Notes: generated by a model from the sequence alone, not told the origin. Counted from the first letter of the stretch, positions 16,240 to 26,123 are shown. The stretch is 64,000 nucleotides of DNA from Eisenbergiella sp963559585 (GCA_963559585.1 CAUWLJ010000005.1:1-64000); one strand, 5' to 3'. Numbers and translations: made by a program.

Positions 16240-19101
16240 TCAGTGCCGGGCTTTCTCCAGCATCTTCCTGATATAGTGCCCTGTGTAGGAGCCCTCGCAC
16301 TCCGCCACCTGCTCCGGGGTGCCCTGGGCGACCACAGTTCCCCCGCCATCGCCGCCCTCCGGGCCCATGTCGATGATGTAGTCAGCGGTCTTGATTACAT
16401 CCAGGTTGTGTTCGATCACTACTACGGTGTTGCCCCCGTCTGCCAGGCGGTGCAGGATCTCCACCAGCTTGTGCACATCCGCAAAATGGAGGCCGGTGGT
16501 GGGTTCATCCAGGATGTAGATTGTTTTTCCGGTGCTCCTTTTGCTCAGCTCGGCGGCCAGCTTGATCCTCTGGGCTTCACCGCCGGAAAGGGTGGTGGAA
16601 GGCTGCCCCAGCTTCACATAAGAAAGGCCCACGTCGTACAGCGTCTCGATCTTGCGCTTGATGCCTGGCACATTCTCAAAGAAGGGCACCGCTTCCTCTA
16701 CCGTCATGTCAAGAACGTCGAAGATGCTTTTTCCCTTATATTTCACATCCAGGGTCTCCCGGTTGTAGCGTTTGCCGCCGCATACCTCGCAGGGCACGTA
16801 CACATCGGGCAGGAAGTGCATCTCAATCTTGATAATGCCGTCTCCGCCGCAGGCTTCACAGCGGCCGCCCTTCACATTAAAGCTGAAGCGTCCCTTCTTG
16901 TAGCCCTTGGCCTTGGCGTCCTGAGTGGAGGCGAACAGGTCGCGGATCATGTCGAATACCCCTGTATAGGTGGCAGGGTTGGAGCGGGGCGTCCGGCCGA
17001 TAGGAGACTGATCGATGTCGATCACCTTGTCCAGAAGCTCCATTCCCTCGATCCCTTTGTTTTTTCCCGGAATGGTTCTGGCCCGATTCAGATCCCTGGC
17101 CAGGGTCTTGTACAGGATCTCGTTTACCAGGGAGCTTTTTCCGGATCCGGATACGCCTGTCACGCAGGTCAGCACGCCTGTGGGGAACTTCACATCCACA
17201 TTCTTCAGATTGTTCTCGGCGGCTCCCTTCACCTTGATCCATCCGACGGGCTTACGCCTCTTATCAGGAACGGGAATAGCCAGCTCTCCGCTCAGATAGC
17301 GACCGGTAATGGAGGCCGGATTCTTCATCAGCTCCTCCGCCGTGCCGCAGGCCACCACCTCTCCGCCGTGAGAGCCCGCCCCGGGGCCGATGTCCACCAC
17401 ATAATCGGCGGCCAGCATGGTATCCTCGTCATGCTCCACCACCAGCAGGGTATTTCCCAGATCCCGCAGGTTCTTCAGGGTATTGAGCAGCTTGTCGTTG
17501 TCCCTCTGGTGCAGGCCGATGCTGGGCTCGTCCAGAATATAGCACACCCCAACCAGGCCGGAGCCGATCTGGGTAGCCAAACGGATTCTCTGGGCCTCGC
17601 CGCCGGAAAGGGTTCCTGTGCTTCTGGCAAGGGAAAGGTAATCCAGCCCCACATCCACCAGAAAGCCCACCCTGGCCCTGATCTCCTTCAGGATCTGTTT
17701 TCCGATCAGCTCCTGCTGAGGGGTAAGCTCCATCCGATCCAGGAAAGCTTTCAGGTTCCTGATGGACATGGAGGTGATCTCGTAAATGTTTTTCTCACAC
17801 ACCGTCACCGCAAGGGATTCCTTTTTCAGGCGCATTCCCCTGCAGACGGGGCAGGGCGTAATGCTCATGAAGCTCTCGTATTCCTGCTTGGAGGCTTCGG
17901 AAGCAGTCTCCCGGTAGCGTCTCTCCACACTTTTGACCAGTCCCTCAAAGGCCACCGGATAGACGCCCCGCCCTCTCTGGCCCTGGTAATGCACCTCCAC
18001 CTCATGGCCGTTCGTGCCGTTGATCAGGATATTCTTCACCTTATCGCTGTAATCCTGAAAGGGTGTGTCCAGGCTGAAATCATACTCCCTGGCCAACGCT
18101 CTCAGGATCGCGTTGGTAAAGCTTCCCGGATCATTGCAGGACTGCCAGCCCATCACCGCGATGGCTCCCTCGTTAATGCTCCTTGTCTGGTCAGGAATCA
18201 TCAGATTTACGTCAAATTCCATCCTGTAGCCCAGTCCGTAGCACTCCGGGCACGCGCCGAAGGGATTGTTGAAGGAAAAGCTTCTGGGCTCGATCTCATC
18301 CACGCTGATACCGCAGTCCGGACAGGAAAAGCTCTGGCTGAAGGTCATACTCTCCCCGCCGATCACGTCCACAAACAGAAGTCCCTCGGTCAGCGCCATC
18401 ACGTTTTCAATGGAATCCGCCAGCCTGCGCTCGATTCCGGGCTTCACCACCAGACGGTCCACCACAATCTCTATATTGTGCTTGATGTTCTTGTCCAGCT
18501 TGATTTCTTCCGTCAGCTCGTACAGGCTTCCATCCACCCGCACGCGCACGTAGCCGCTGCGCCTGGCCCGGTCCAGCACCTTTTCATGCTGGCCCTTACG
18601 CCCGCGCACTACCGGGGCCAGAAGCTGGATCCTGCTGCCCTCCGGCAGGGATAGGATCTGATCCACCATCTGATCCACCGTCTGCTTTCTGATCTCCTTG
18701 CCGCACTTGGGACAGTGGGGCGTGCCGATGCGGGCATACAGAAGGCGGAAATAATCGTAAATCTCCGTCACCGTCCCCACAGTGGAGCGTGGATTGCGGT
18801 TGGTGGATTTCTGATCGATGGAGATTGCCGGGGACAGCCCCTCGATCTTCTCCACGTTGGGCTTCTCCATCTGTCCCAGAAACTGTCTGGCATAGGAGGA
18901 CAGGGATTCCATATAACGCCTCTGCCCCTCCGCATAGATGGTGTCAAAGGCAAGGGAAGACTTGCCGGAGCCGGAAAGCCCGGTAAGCACCACCAGCTCA
19001 TTTCTTGGAATATCCACATCCAGATTTTTCAGATTATGTTCATTGGCGCCCCGCACCTTAATGTACTCTCTGGGGCGCATTTTTGCGTTGGTCTGTTCCA
19101 T
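16240..19101 (-). CDS. uvrA: Excinuclease ABC subunit A
   Basis: Damage-recognition ATPase of nucleotide excision repair, 953 residues, normal length. Two ABC modules are present, with Walker A motifs GLSGSGKSSLAFDT near the N-terminus and GVSGSGKSSLV in the second half, two LSGGEAQRI signatures, and zinc fingers CPDCG...CPECYG and CEACGGDG...CEVCGG. It follows uvrB by about 110 bases and is probably co-transcribed with it. UvrA2 loads UvrB on damaged DNA. A long hairpin ends the unit. Confidence 0.96.
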   Translation of the reverse strand: MEQTNAKMRPREYIKVRGANEHNLKNLDVDIPRNELVVLTGLSGSGKSSLAFDTIYAEGQRRYMESLSSYARQFLGQMEKPNVEKIEGLSPAISIDQKSTNRNPRSTVGTVTEIYDYFRLLYARIGTPHCPKCGKEIRKQTVDQMVDQILSLPEGSRIQLLAPVVRGRKGQHEKVLDRARRSGYVRVRVDGSLYELTEEIKLDKNIKHNIEIVVDRLVVKPGIERRLADSIENVMALTEGLLFVDVIGGESMTFSQSFSCPDCGISVDEIEPRSFSFNNPFGACPECYGLGYRMEFDVNLMIPDQTRSINEGAIAVMGWQSCNDPGSFTNAILRALAREYDFSLDTPFQDYSDKVKNILINGTNGHEVEVHYQGQRGRGVYPVAFEGLVKSVERRYRETASEASKQEYESFMSITPCPVCRGMRLKKESLAVTVCEKNIYEITSMSIRNLKAFLDRMELTPQQELIGKQILKEIRARVGFLVDVGLDYLSLARSTGTLSGGEAQRIRLATQIGSGLVGVCYILDEPSIGLHQRDNDKLLNTLKNLRDLGNTLLVVEHDEDTMLAADYVVDIGPGAGSHGGEVVACGTAEELMKNPASITGRYLSGELAIPVPDKRRKPVGWIKVKGAAENNLKNVDVKFPTGVLTCVTGVSGSGKSSLVNEILYKTLARDLNRARTIPGKNKGIEGMELLDKVIDIDQSPIGRTPRSNPATYTGVFDMIRDLFASTQDAKAKGYKKGRFSFNVKGGRCEACGGDGIIKIEMHFLPDVYVPCEVCGGKRYNRETLDVKYKGKSIFDVLDMTVEEAVPFFENVPGIKRKIETLYDVGLSYVKLGQPSTTLSGGEAQRIKLAAELSKRSTGKTIYILDEPTTGLHFADVHKLVEILHRLADGGNTVVVIEHNLDVIKTADYIIDMGPEGGDGGGTVVAQGTPEQVAECEGSYTGHYIRKMLEKARH

Positions 19102-19211
19102 ATATTCCTCTCTTCCGCCGCGGCGGCGGCTTCTTTGGGTTACTGTTCACAGCAGCCTCAAACGCCTGCTGTCTGAGGCGCAGGAGCATGATAATCGTTC
19201 ATCCACAGTGG

Positions 19212-21200
19212 TCATTCTTTTATTTTCTCCAGCGTAAGCTTCAGCTCCACCATCCTGTCACGCAGCTCGGCGGCTGCCTCGAAGTTCAGCTCGGCGGCTG
19301 CCTTCTTCATCTTCTTCTGCACCTCTGCGATCAGTTTGGTCAGCTCCTGCTCGTCCATAGACTCCGGATCCTTCTCAAAGGCAGCCTCTTCCTTCGCGAT
19401 TTCTTTGGAAATGCTGATCAGGTCGCGGACGCTCTTTTTGATGGACTGGGGCGTGATGCCATGCTCCTCGTTGTACTTCTTCTGAATTTCCCGCCTGCGG
19501 TTGGTCTCGTCGATGGCGCGGCGCATGGAATCCGTGATGGTGTCGGCATACATGATCACATGGCCGTCCACATTTCTGGCGGCCCTGCCGATGGTCTGGA
19601 TCAGGGACGTCTCAGAGCGCAGGAAGCCCTCCTTATCAGCGTCGATAATGGCAACCAGGGAAATCTCGGGAATATCCAGCCCCTCCCTGAGCAGATTGAT
19701 TCCCACCAGCACATCGAACACATCCAGACGCATATCCCGGATGATCTCAGCCCGCTCCAGCGTATCAATGTCAGAATGGAGGTATTTGACACGGATCCCC
19801 ACCTCCCGCATGTAATCGGTGAGATCCTCCGCCATCCTCTTGGTGAGTGTGGTCACCAGCACCTTCCTGTGCTGCTCCGTCTCCTTCCTCACTTCTCCCA
19901 CCAGATCATCGATCTGCCCCTCCACAGGACGGACGAAAATCTCAGGATCCAGAAGCCCGGTGGGACGGATGATCTGTTCCGCCCGATTCAGCTCATGGCT
20001 TGCCTCATATTCCGAAGGAGTGGCCGACACGAAAAGCATCTGATCGATGTGGGACTCAAATTCCTCAAAATTCAACGGCCGGTTGTCCAGAGCCGACGGC
20101 AGGCGGAAGCCATATTCCACCAGGGTGTTTTTACGCGACCGGTCGCCTGCAAACATTCCTCTGATCTGGGGGATCGTCATGTGGGACTCGTCTATGATAA
20201 TCAGGAAATCATCCTGAAAAAAGTCCAAAAGCGTCATAGGCGGTTCCCCCGGGGCCGAACCGTTCAGATGCCTGGAGTAGTTCTCGATGCCGGAGCAGAA
20301 GCCCGTCTCCCGAAGCATCTCAATATCAAAATTGGTGCGCTCCGAGATCCTCTGGGCCTCCAGCAGCTTGTCCTCCCCCTTGAAATACCGGATCCGTTCT
20401 TCCAGCTCCGCCTCAATATTTTCACAGGCAGCGTTGATCTTCTCCTGGGAGACCACGTAATGGGAGGCCGGGAAAATGGCGATATGCTCCAGCGTCCCCA
20501 CCAGCTGGCCGTTCAGCGGATCCACCTCTCCTATTCTGTCTATTTCATCTCCGAAAAATTCCACCCGGATCAGATAATCGCTGCCCTGGGCCGGGTTGAT
20601 CTCCAAAACGTCTCCCCGGACGCGGAAGCACCCGCGTCCCAGATCCATATCGTTCCTGTCATACTGGATCCCGATCAGCTCCCGGATCACCTCGTCCCTG
20701 TCCTTGGTCATGCCCGGGCGTAAGGATACGATCATATCCTTGTACTCATCCGGGCTTCCCAGGCCGTAAATACAGGAAACGCTGGCCACCACGATCACAT
20801 CCTTCCGCTCTGCCAGGGAAGCCGTGGCAGACAGGCGGAGCTTGTCGATCTCGTCGTTGATGGAGGAATCCTTGGCAATGTAGGTATCCGAAGACGGGAC
20901 GTAGGCTTCGGGCTGGTAGTAATCGTAATAGCTCACAAAATACTCCACCGCGTTCTCCGGGAAGAATTCCTTGAACTCGCCGTAGAGCTGGCCAGCCAGC
21001 GTCTTGTTATGGGCGATGATCAGGGTGGGCTTGTTCAGCGCCTGAATCACATTCGCCATGGTAAAGGTCTTGCCGGAGCCGGTGACGCCCAGAAGGGTCT
21101 GGAACTGGCAGCCCTGCTTGAAACCCTCCACAAGCTCGGCGATGGCCTGGGGCTGATCGCCGGTGGGCTGGAATTCACTGTGTAATTTGAAATGATCCAT
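19212..21200 (-). CDS. uvrB: Excinuclease ABC subunit B
   Basis: Helicase-like damage-verification subunit, 662 residues. Motifs: Walker A GVTGSGKTFTMA, the beta-hairpin with YYDYYQPEAYVP used to probe the strands, DESH box, and the C-terminal UVR motif (about 620-655) that contacts UvrC. The start at 21200 has GAGGAGGTTTTT just upstream; the longer frame does not. It begins 10 bases after the end of a short AT-rich open frame, so transcription could enter from the accessory genes upstream. uvrA follows. Confidence 0.96.
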   Translation of the reverse strand: MDHFKLHSEFQPTGDQPQAIAELVEGFKQGCQFQTLLGVTGSGKTFTMANVIQALNKPTLIIAHNKTLAGQLYGEFKEFFPENAVEYFVSYYDYYQPEAYVPSSDTYIAKDSSINDEIDKLRLSATASLAERKDVIVVASVSCIYGLGSPDEYKDMIVSLRPGMTKDRDEVIRELIGIQYDRNDMDLGRGCFRVRGDVLEINPAQGSDYLIRVEFFGDEIDRIGEVDPLNGQLVGTLEHIAIFPASHYVVSQEKINAACENIEAELEERIRYFKGEDKLLEAQRISERTNFDIEMLRETGFCSGIENYSRHLNGSAPGEPPMTLLDFFQDDFLIIIDESHMTIPQIRGMFAGDRSRKNTLVEYGFRLPSALDNRPLNFEEFESHIDQMLFVSATPSEYEASHELNRAEQIIRPTGLLDPEIFVRPVEGQIDDLVGEVRKETEQHRKVLVTTLTKRMAEDLTDYMREVGIRVKYLHSDIDTLERAEIIRDMRLDVFDVLVGINLLREGLDIPEISLVAIIDADKEGFLRSETSLIQTIGRAARNVDGHVIMYADTITDSMRRAIDETNRRREIQKKYNEEHGITPQSIKKSVRDLISISKEIAKEEAAFEKDPESMDEQELTKLIAEVQKKMKKAAAELNFEAAAELRDRMVELKLTLEKIKE

Positions 21201-21210
21201 AAAAACCTCC

Positions 21211-21402
21211 TCATATATCGAAAAATCTCTCATGCTCATCACAACTATAAAAAATAAGAAAAGTAATAGAATTATTAGTTACATTTACACTAGACTTTCC
21301 ATCTTTTAATAAAATATCATACCCCAAAAATTCTACCGTACTTCCATCTCCTTCAACTGTCGGTCTAGATTCATCTTTTTTTCTTTCCCTGCCACATTTC
21401 AC
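21211..21402 (-). CDS. Possible 63-residue protein coupled to the paralogue pair
   Basis: A short open frame that would start with GTG overlapping the TGA stop of the upstream gene (GTGA), a common coupling arrangement, and end 10 bases before uvrB. The product is charged at the N-terminus with a hydrophobic patch (NSITFLIFYS) near the C-terminus. No family is recognised and it lacks its own ribosome site, so it may not be real. It shares the low GC content of the two genes upstream. Confidence 0.35.
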   Translation of the reverse strand: MKCGRERKKDESRPTVEGDGSTVEFLGYDILLKDGKSSVNVTNNSITFLIFYSCDEHERFFDI

Positions 21403-22298
21403 TGATTAACCACTTTTTCATACTCTTCGCGATATAACCATTCAGCCTCTTTAACACTCCACTCCCGTTCCGGAATTACTTCGCCTGTCTCCCTGTTGAC
21501 AGCATAACTCATGCTATACTGATTGCAAATAAACATAGGTCCATAGCTGTAAGTATAACAAGCCGTGTAATGTGCAAAAACATAATGCAGCTTATCATCT
21601 GTCAAACCTTTACAACGGAATTGCTTTATGCAAGGCAGTTCTTCGGGAAGCTGATATACGTATACCGACTGTTTCTGCTGAATTGTTCTTGCAACCATCA
21701 AATCATAGTCGTAACCATCTGCCGGATACAAATAATAAAAAAGTGTTTGCGCCGCCTCTTCCTCCGGCATTTTCCCATCTGAAATATTCTCGTTAAAATA
21801 TTTTTGGATGATTTCTCTTTCATATTCTTTATTATAAATGACTTCATAACTTTCACCTTTTTTTAGCCATTGACGCTCCAAAAGGATTTCACCTGTTTCT
21901 CTGTTGACAGCATAATCCGTATGATATTCATAGTAATATCCACACGAAAGAGCATCCGTTTCATACTGTGTATAATGTGAAAAAATATAATATCGTTCAT
22001 CATCTGTTAATTGTTTGCATTGCAGCATTTCATGCTGATTATTCTTTTGCTCCGGCGTCTGATATAAGTATACCACTTGTCCCTGTACTACAGCAGAGGT
22101 CACTATGGAATCATAATCATCGTCACAACCGAAATTTATGTAATGAAAAAGAATCTTTACTGCCTCACCTTCTGTCATTCTGGAAAAATATACATCTTTG
22201 ACAAAGAACCTTATAAAAATTACTAATCCTATTACTATTGCAACGAAAACTAAACTCCTTTTATAAAATACTCTTTTCATATTTCCCCAGTCATGCAT
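21399..22298 (-). CDS. Membrane-anchored protein with two internal repeats, paralogue 1
   Basis: A 299-residue protein with one N-terminal transmembrane segment (about 15-33) and an extracytoplasmic part made of two copies of a roughly 115-residue domain (about 40-165 and 170-299). Each copy contains MTEGEAVKILFHY or MPEEEAAQTLFYY, then VYLYQTPE or VYVYQLPE, a short LTDDE segment with YIFxHYT, YAVNRETGE and a closing ERQW/EREW with an acidic-tyrosine tail. I do not recognise the family. It is about 50 bases downstream of a clear paralogue (22348-23280) and AT-rich relative to uvrB. Start choice between 22298 and the ATG 18 bases later is uncertain. Confidence 0.7.
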   Translation of the reverse strand: MHDWGNMKRVFYKRSLVFVAIVIGLVIFIRFFVKDVYFSRMTEGEAVKILFHYINFGCDDDYDSIVTSAVVQGQVVYLYQTPEQKNNQHEMLQCKQLTDDERYYIFSHYTQYETDALSCGYYYEYHTDYAVNRETGEILLERQWLKKGESYEVIYNKEYEREIIQKYFNENISDGKMPEEEAAQTLFYYLYPADGYDYDLMVARTIQQKQSVYVYQLPEELPCIKQFRCKGLTDDKLHYVFAHYTACYTYSYGPMFICNQYSMSYAVNRETGEVIPEREWSVKEAEWLYREEYEKVVNQ

Positions 22299-22347
22299 CT
22301 CTATACTTCTCTATTAACCGCTTTTCCTCTACTTATATCAAACACAT

Positions 22348-23280
22348 TCACTGACTGACCGCTCTTTTATACTCATCACTATACAACACCATAGGCTCTG
22401 TATCATCACTCCATTGCCATTCCTGCAGCACTTCGCCTGTCTCCCTATTAACAGCAAAACTTGTAGAATAGGAGGAATGAGTAAAAAAAGGTTCAGCAGT
22501 AGATGTGTAATACTCCGTATAAAATGAAAAAACATAATATTGCTTATTTTCTGTCAGACCTTCGCATGACAAAATTCTTACATAAGGGTACTCCGCATCT
22601 CCCGGAAGCTGATATACATACATCGACTGTTCTCCCTGAACTGTTCTTGCAACCAACGTATCATAATCGTAATAATCACTGTCTGAATACATATAATAAA
22701 AAAGTGTCTTTGTCGCCTCTTCTTCTGTCATTTTCCCATCTGAAATTTTTTCATTAAAATACAACTGAGTAATAACATTTTCATATTCTTTACTATACAT
22801 CAATTCATACCCTTCATCCGTCTCTACCCATTGGCGCTCCTGTAAAACTTCACCTGTCTCCTTATTAACAGCATAATCTGTGTGATAATTATAGTCGTAT
22901 CTATATGAATGAGCATTTACTCTATACATCGTATCATGTGCAAAAATATAATATCGTTCATCTCCTGTTAAACCTTTGCTATAGAGCATTTCATTTTCAG
23001 CAGGTTCCTGTTCCGGCGTCTGGTATGTATATACCAAGCCCTCACTTGTCATACCAACTGTCACCATGGAATTGTAATCATAATCTGAATATATGTAATA
23101 AAAAACAGCCTTTGCCGCCTCTTCCTCTGTCATCTTGGAGTTTGATTCATCCCTCTTCTCCACTGTTACCGCTTGCTCTATCATCTTCGCCCTTTGCATG
23201 TCTTTGCTAGCAAACCACATAAAAATTACTAATCCTATTACAATGGAAGCCGAACTTATTTTATAAACTGCCTCTTTCAT
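22348..23280 (-). CDS. Membrane-anchored protein with two internal repeats, paralogue 2
   Basis: A 310-residue protein with the same architecture as the gene after it: transmembrane segment about 9-24, then two copies of the repeat domain (about 48-170 and 175-310). The repeats show MTEEEAAKAVFYYIYSD and MTEEEATKTLFYYMYSD, TYQTPEQ and VYQLPGD, and two YAVN/FAVN(R/K)ETGEVLQE motifs. Together with its neighbour this gives four copies of one domain, so a domain duplication preceded a gene duplication. TAGGAG lies 13 bases upstream of the start. Role unknown; position outside the membrane suggests envelope or host-interface function. Codon use is AT-rich, hinting at transfer. Confidence 0.72.
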   Translation of the reverse strand: MKEAVYKISSASIVIGLVIFMWFASKDMQRAKMIEQAVTVEKRDESNSKMTEEEAAKAVFYYIYSDYDYNSMVTVGMTSEGLVYTYQTPEQEPAENEMLYSKGLTGDERYYIFAHDTMYRVNAHSYRYDYNYHTDYAVNKETGEVLQERQWVETDEGYELMYSKEYENVITQLYFNEKISDGKMTEEEATKTLFYYMYSDSDYYDYDTLVARTVQGEQSMYVYQLPGDAEYPYVRILSCEGLTENKQYYVFSFYTEYYTSTAEPFFTHSSYSTSFAVNRETGEVLQEWQWSDDTEPMVLYSDEYKRAVSQ

Positions 23281-23437
23281 ATTTTGGGTATAACTCCTAT
23301 GAATCTATTATCCTTCTTTTCTTCTGTTATTATCACAGGAATCTGACGATCCCTGTCCGCGGTACTCCATCCTCCGCCCGTTGAACACGCAGCACACTCT
23401 CCCTGCCAACACTCATTATATCAGAATATAAAGAAAA

Positions 23438-23471
23438 AGTACAGAACAAAATCGAATGTTTGTTCTGTACT
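23438..23471. terminator. Bidirectional terminator after the CtpA-like protease gene
   Basis: AGTACAGAACAAA at 23438-23450 and TTTGTTCTGTACT at 23459-23471 form a perfect 13-bp stem with an eight-base loop, followed on the minus strand by TTTTCTTTATA. It begins about 10 bases after the gene ends. Confidence 0.8.
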
Positions 23472-23480
23472 TTCATTCTT

Positions 23481-24740
23481 TTATTCCTGCCCTTCATCCA
23501 GCTTCCCGTTCATCACTTCCACAGCCTTTTCCAGCTGATTATCCACCTCTTCCTCATAATAGGCTTCCGCGTCAAAGGGTACTTCCACGTCCGGCTCGAT
23601 CCCTACCTTGTGAATATTGTTCCCCTTGGGTGTATAATAGCTGCTCACCGTCAGCTTTACGGCGGAGCCGTCCGTGAGGGATATGATCCGCTGCACAATC
23701 CCCTTGCCGAAGGTGGTGGTTCCCACCAGTGTGCCGGTTCCGTAATCCTTTATTGCTCCGGCCAGGATCTCAGAGGCGCTGGCGCTTCCGCTGTCCACCA
23801 GAACCACGAGCGGTTCCTTCATCTCCTTTTGGCCGTCGCAGGTATACTCCGTCCTGTTTCCTGCCTTATCCTCCGTGTAGACGATCAGCCCCTCCGGCAG
23901 GAGCTGGCGGGCAATCTCACACACGGTAGTCAGGTTTCCTCCCGGATTTCCTCTCAGATCCAGAATCAGCCCCTGCATACCGGAGCCTCTCAGCACGGCC
24001 ATGGCCTCCACAAACTGATCCAGCGTCACCGTGTCAAACTCCGAAATGCGGATATAACCGATCCGGTCGTCCATCATCTTATGCTCCACCGTTGGGCTCT
24101 CCACCTTCCTGCGCACCACGTCCACCTCCAGGTAGCCGCTCTCTCCTTCCCGGATAATGGTAAGATGCACCGTAGTACCCTCCTCGCCCTTTACCTGGCT
24201 GGTCACCTGGGTCAGCTCCTGCCCCTGTACCTCATTGCCGTCCACCTTGTACAGCAGGTCGCCTGCCCGCAGGCCGCTCTCCTGGGCAGGGGTTCCCTCG
24301 ATGATTCCGGTAAGCCTGGGAAGGGAGGTCTCAGGGTCAATTCCAATATAGGCCCCGATCCCGTAATAAATACCCTCTGTTTTCTCCTGGATTGCCTCCA
24401 GCTCCTCCGGGGAGTAGTAGACAGAATAAGGATCGCCCAGGGCCTCCACCAGCCCGCCGTAGACCCCCTTTTCCAGGGTGGCCTCATCCACATCCTCCAG
24501 GTAATATTCGTGTATGGTATCCTCCAGCACCTTCAGCTTGTTCATGACGGCTGCATTGGCCACGCTGTCCTGTGCGCCGTTCTCACTGCCGCCCTCTTCC
24601 TGGGATGCCGCCTGTCTGGCTGTGGACATCTGTATCAGCTCCCAGGCCGCACTGCCCAGATAAACGCCTCCCAGTACCAGCGCCACAGCCAGCACCCCTG
24701 TCAATACTCCTCCCCAGAAGCTTTTCCTGTTCTTCATCAC
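23481..24740 (-). CDS. C-terminal processing peptidase, S41 family
   Basis: A 419-residue CtpA/B-type serine protease anchored by an N-terminal transmembrane segment (about 10-30) with the rest outside. A PDZ domain (about 95-190) precedes the S41 catalytic core with the nucleophile in SGSASASEILAG and the general-base lysine in TTTFGKGIVQ. Such enzymes trim cell-envelope proteins; in Firmicutes they can control wall hydrolases or sporulation signalling. It follows the M23 hydrolase and ftsEX, so regulation of that hydrolase is plausible but inferred. A terminator ends the unit. The first two codons are both ATG, leaving a one-residue start ambiguity. Confidence 0.9.
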   Translation of the reverse strand: MMKNRKSFWGGVLTGVLAVALVLGGVYLGSAAWELIQMSTARQAASQEEGGSENGAQDSVANAAVMNKLKVLEDTIHEYYLEDVDEATLEKGVYGGLVEALGDPYSVYYSPEELEAIQEKTEGIYYGIGAYIGIDPETSLPRLTGIIEGTPAQESGLRAGDLLYKVDGNEVQGQELTQVTSQVKGEEGTTVHLTIIREGESGYLEVDVVRRKVESPTVEHKMMDDRIGYIRISEFDTVTLDQFVEAMAVLRGSGMQGLILDLRGNPGGNLTTVCEIARQLLPEGLIVYTEDKAGNRTEYTCDGQKEMKEPLVVLVDSGSASASEILAGAIKDYGTGTLVGTTTFGKGIVQRIISLTDGSAVKLTVSSYYTPKGNNIHKVGIEPDVEVPFDAEAYYEEEVDNQLEKAVEVMNGKLDEGQE

Positions 24741-24782
24741 CAGTTACCAACCTTTCTGTCCCGAGCGGAAGCGTTTTGTATG

Positions 24783-24818
24783 CGTTACGGCCCACTGGCA
24801 GGCCAGTAAACCGTAACG
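24783..24818. other. Hairpin between the M23 hydrolase and the S41 protease
   Basis: CGTTACGG and CCGTAACG form an outer stem and ACTGG/CCAGT an inner one. It has no T-run. It may partly terminate or protect the ftsEX-M23 transcript before the protease gene. Confidence 0.5.
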
Positions 24819-24845
24819 AACCATTCCTTTACAATATACAACCCG

Positions 24846-26093
24846 TTATTTTAAATAATTCCAGGGATTCACATAATTTCCGTTCAGTCTCACGCTGAAA
24901 TGCAGATGAGGGCCCGTGGAACGTCCCGTACTTCCCACCGCAGCGATCTGCTCTCCCTTGGATACCGTCTGACCGGAGGATACATACAGCTTGGAAGCGT
25001 GCATATAGATGGTATACAGTCCATCCCCATGGTTAATCATGACATAATTACCCATGGAGCTGTTGTAGGAAGCATCCACCACCGTGCCGCTGTAGGCCGC
25101 CATGATGGGCGTTCCCGACGCGGCCGCAAAATCCACACCGTTGTGAAACTTCTGCACACCCAGGGTAGGGTGCATCCGATTGCCGTAGTCACTGGATACC
25201 CTCTTATAGGAGGCAAGGGGCATCTGGAACATGCCGCCGTCATAGGTTACTTTGGGCTTATTCAGCTCCTCCAGCTGCTTTCTTTCAGCCTCTGCAGCTT
25301 TCTCCAGTGCGGCTATTGTGCTGTTCTGCAGGGCAATATCCGCCTCATATTCCCTGATAGCGGCTTCCTTATTGTTAATATCGCCCTGGAAGGCATTGAT
25401 CTGCTGTTCCTTTTCTGAGATCAGCGTCTCAAGCGCCGCTTCCTCCTTCTCCACCTTGTCACGGGCTTCCTCCAGGACCTCACGTTCCTCCTCCAGAGCC
25501 TTCTTGCAGGCCTCCACCAGCTCCCGGTTCATCTGATACTCATTGAACTGCTCCTGATCGTAGGTGGTCATCTGCTCGACATAATCTGCCCGATTCAGAA
25601 GCTCTCCCAGGCTGGAGGATGTAAGAAGAAGCTCCAGATAGTTTCTGGAGCCCTGCTCATAGGAATACTGAATACGCACCTTCATGGCGTCATACTGCTC
25701 TTCCTCCCGCTTCAGCGCCTCCGCAAGCTCCGCCTCCGTCTGCTCTATCTCCTCCTCTTTTTCAGCAATCATGCCCTTCAGCTCCGTGATCCTGTCCTGG
25801 ATTTCATTCAGGTTTCCATCCAGCTGAACCACATAGGCCTCCAGGTCATTCTTACTGTCCTCCAGCTCATCCACCATCTTCTGAATGTTGGAGATGTTGG
25901 ACTGCATCTGCTTCTTCTCCTCCTGAGCCTGGCTGATGGCGTTCTCCTTCTCCTTAATGCTCTGCTCCAGCTCTCCGGCTGTCGCCGCGGTACCGGAAAG
26001 CTCCAAAGCCCCCCACATGAAAAGGATTCCGGCACACAGGGCCGCTTTCTTCTGCCTCCCGGACAGCAGTTTTTCTTTCCTGTTTCCTCTCAT
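24846..26093 (-). CDS. Coiled-coil M23 peptidoglycan hydrolase (EnvC/PcsB-like)
   Basis: A 415-residue exported protein: signal/anchor helix (about 17-37), a long coiled coil (about 40-285) with a small interruption near 140-170, and a C-terminal LytM/M23 endopeptidase domain. The zinc ligands are H317 and D321 in HNGVDFA and H398 in HLHF, so the enzyme looks active. The coiled coil plus the gene order ftsE-ftsX-M23 match the division modules in which FtsEX, on the inner side, uses ATP to activate a coiled-coil hydrolase outside. It starts 31 bases after ftsX ends. Confidence 0.92.
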   Translation of the reverse strand: MRGNRKEKLLSGRQKKAALCAGILFMWGALELSGTAATAGELEQSIKEKENAISQAQEEKKQMQSNISNIQKMVDELEDSKNDLEAYVVQLDGNLNEIQDRITELKGMIAEKEEEIEQTEAELAEALKREEEQYDAMKVRIQYSYEQGSRNYLELLLTSSSLGELLNRADYVEQMTTYDQEQFNEYQMNRELVEACKKALEEEREVLEEARDKVEKEEAALETLISEKEQQINAFQGDINNKEAAIREYEADIALQNSTIAALEKAAEAERKQLEELNKPKVTYDGGMFQMPLASYKRVSSDYGNRMHPTLGVQKFHNGVDFAAASGTPIMAAYSGTVVDASYNSSMGNYVMINHGDGLYTIYMHASKLYVSSGQTVSKGEQIAAVGSTGRSTGPHLHFSVRLNGNYVNPWNYLK

Positions 26094-26123
26094 CTTATCT
26101 CCTGTTTTGAAACGATCACACCA

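Noticed and set aside
16153..18654. A long plus-strand open frame antisense to uvrA
   Set aside because: uvrA is unmistakable on the other strand; the antisense frame is a by-product of its codon use.
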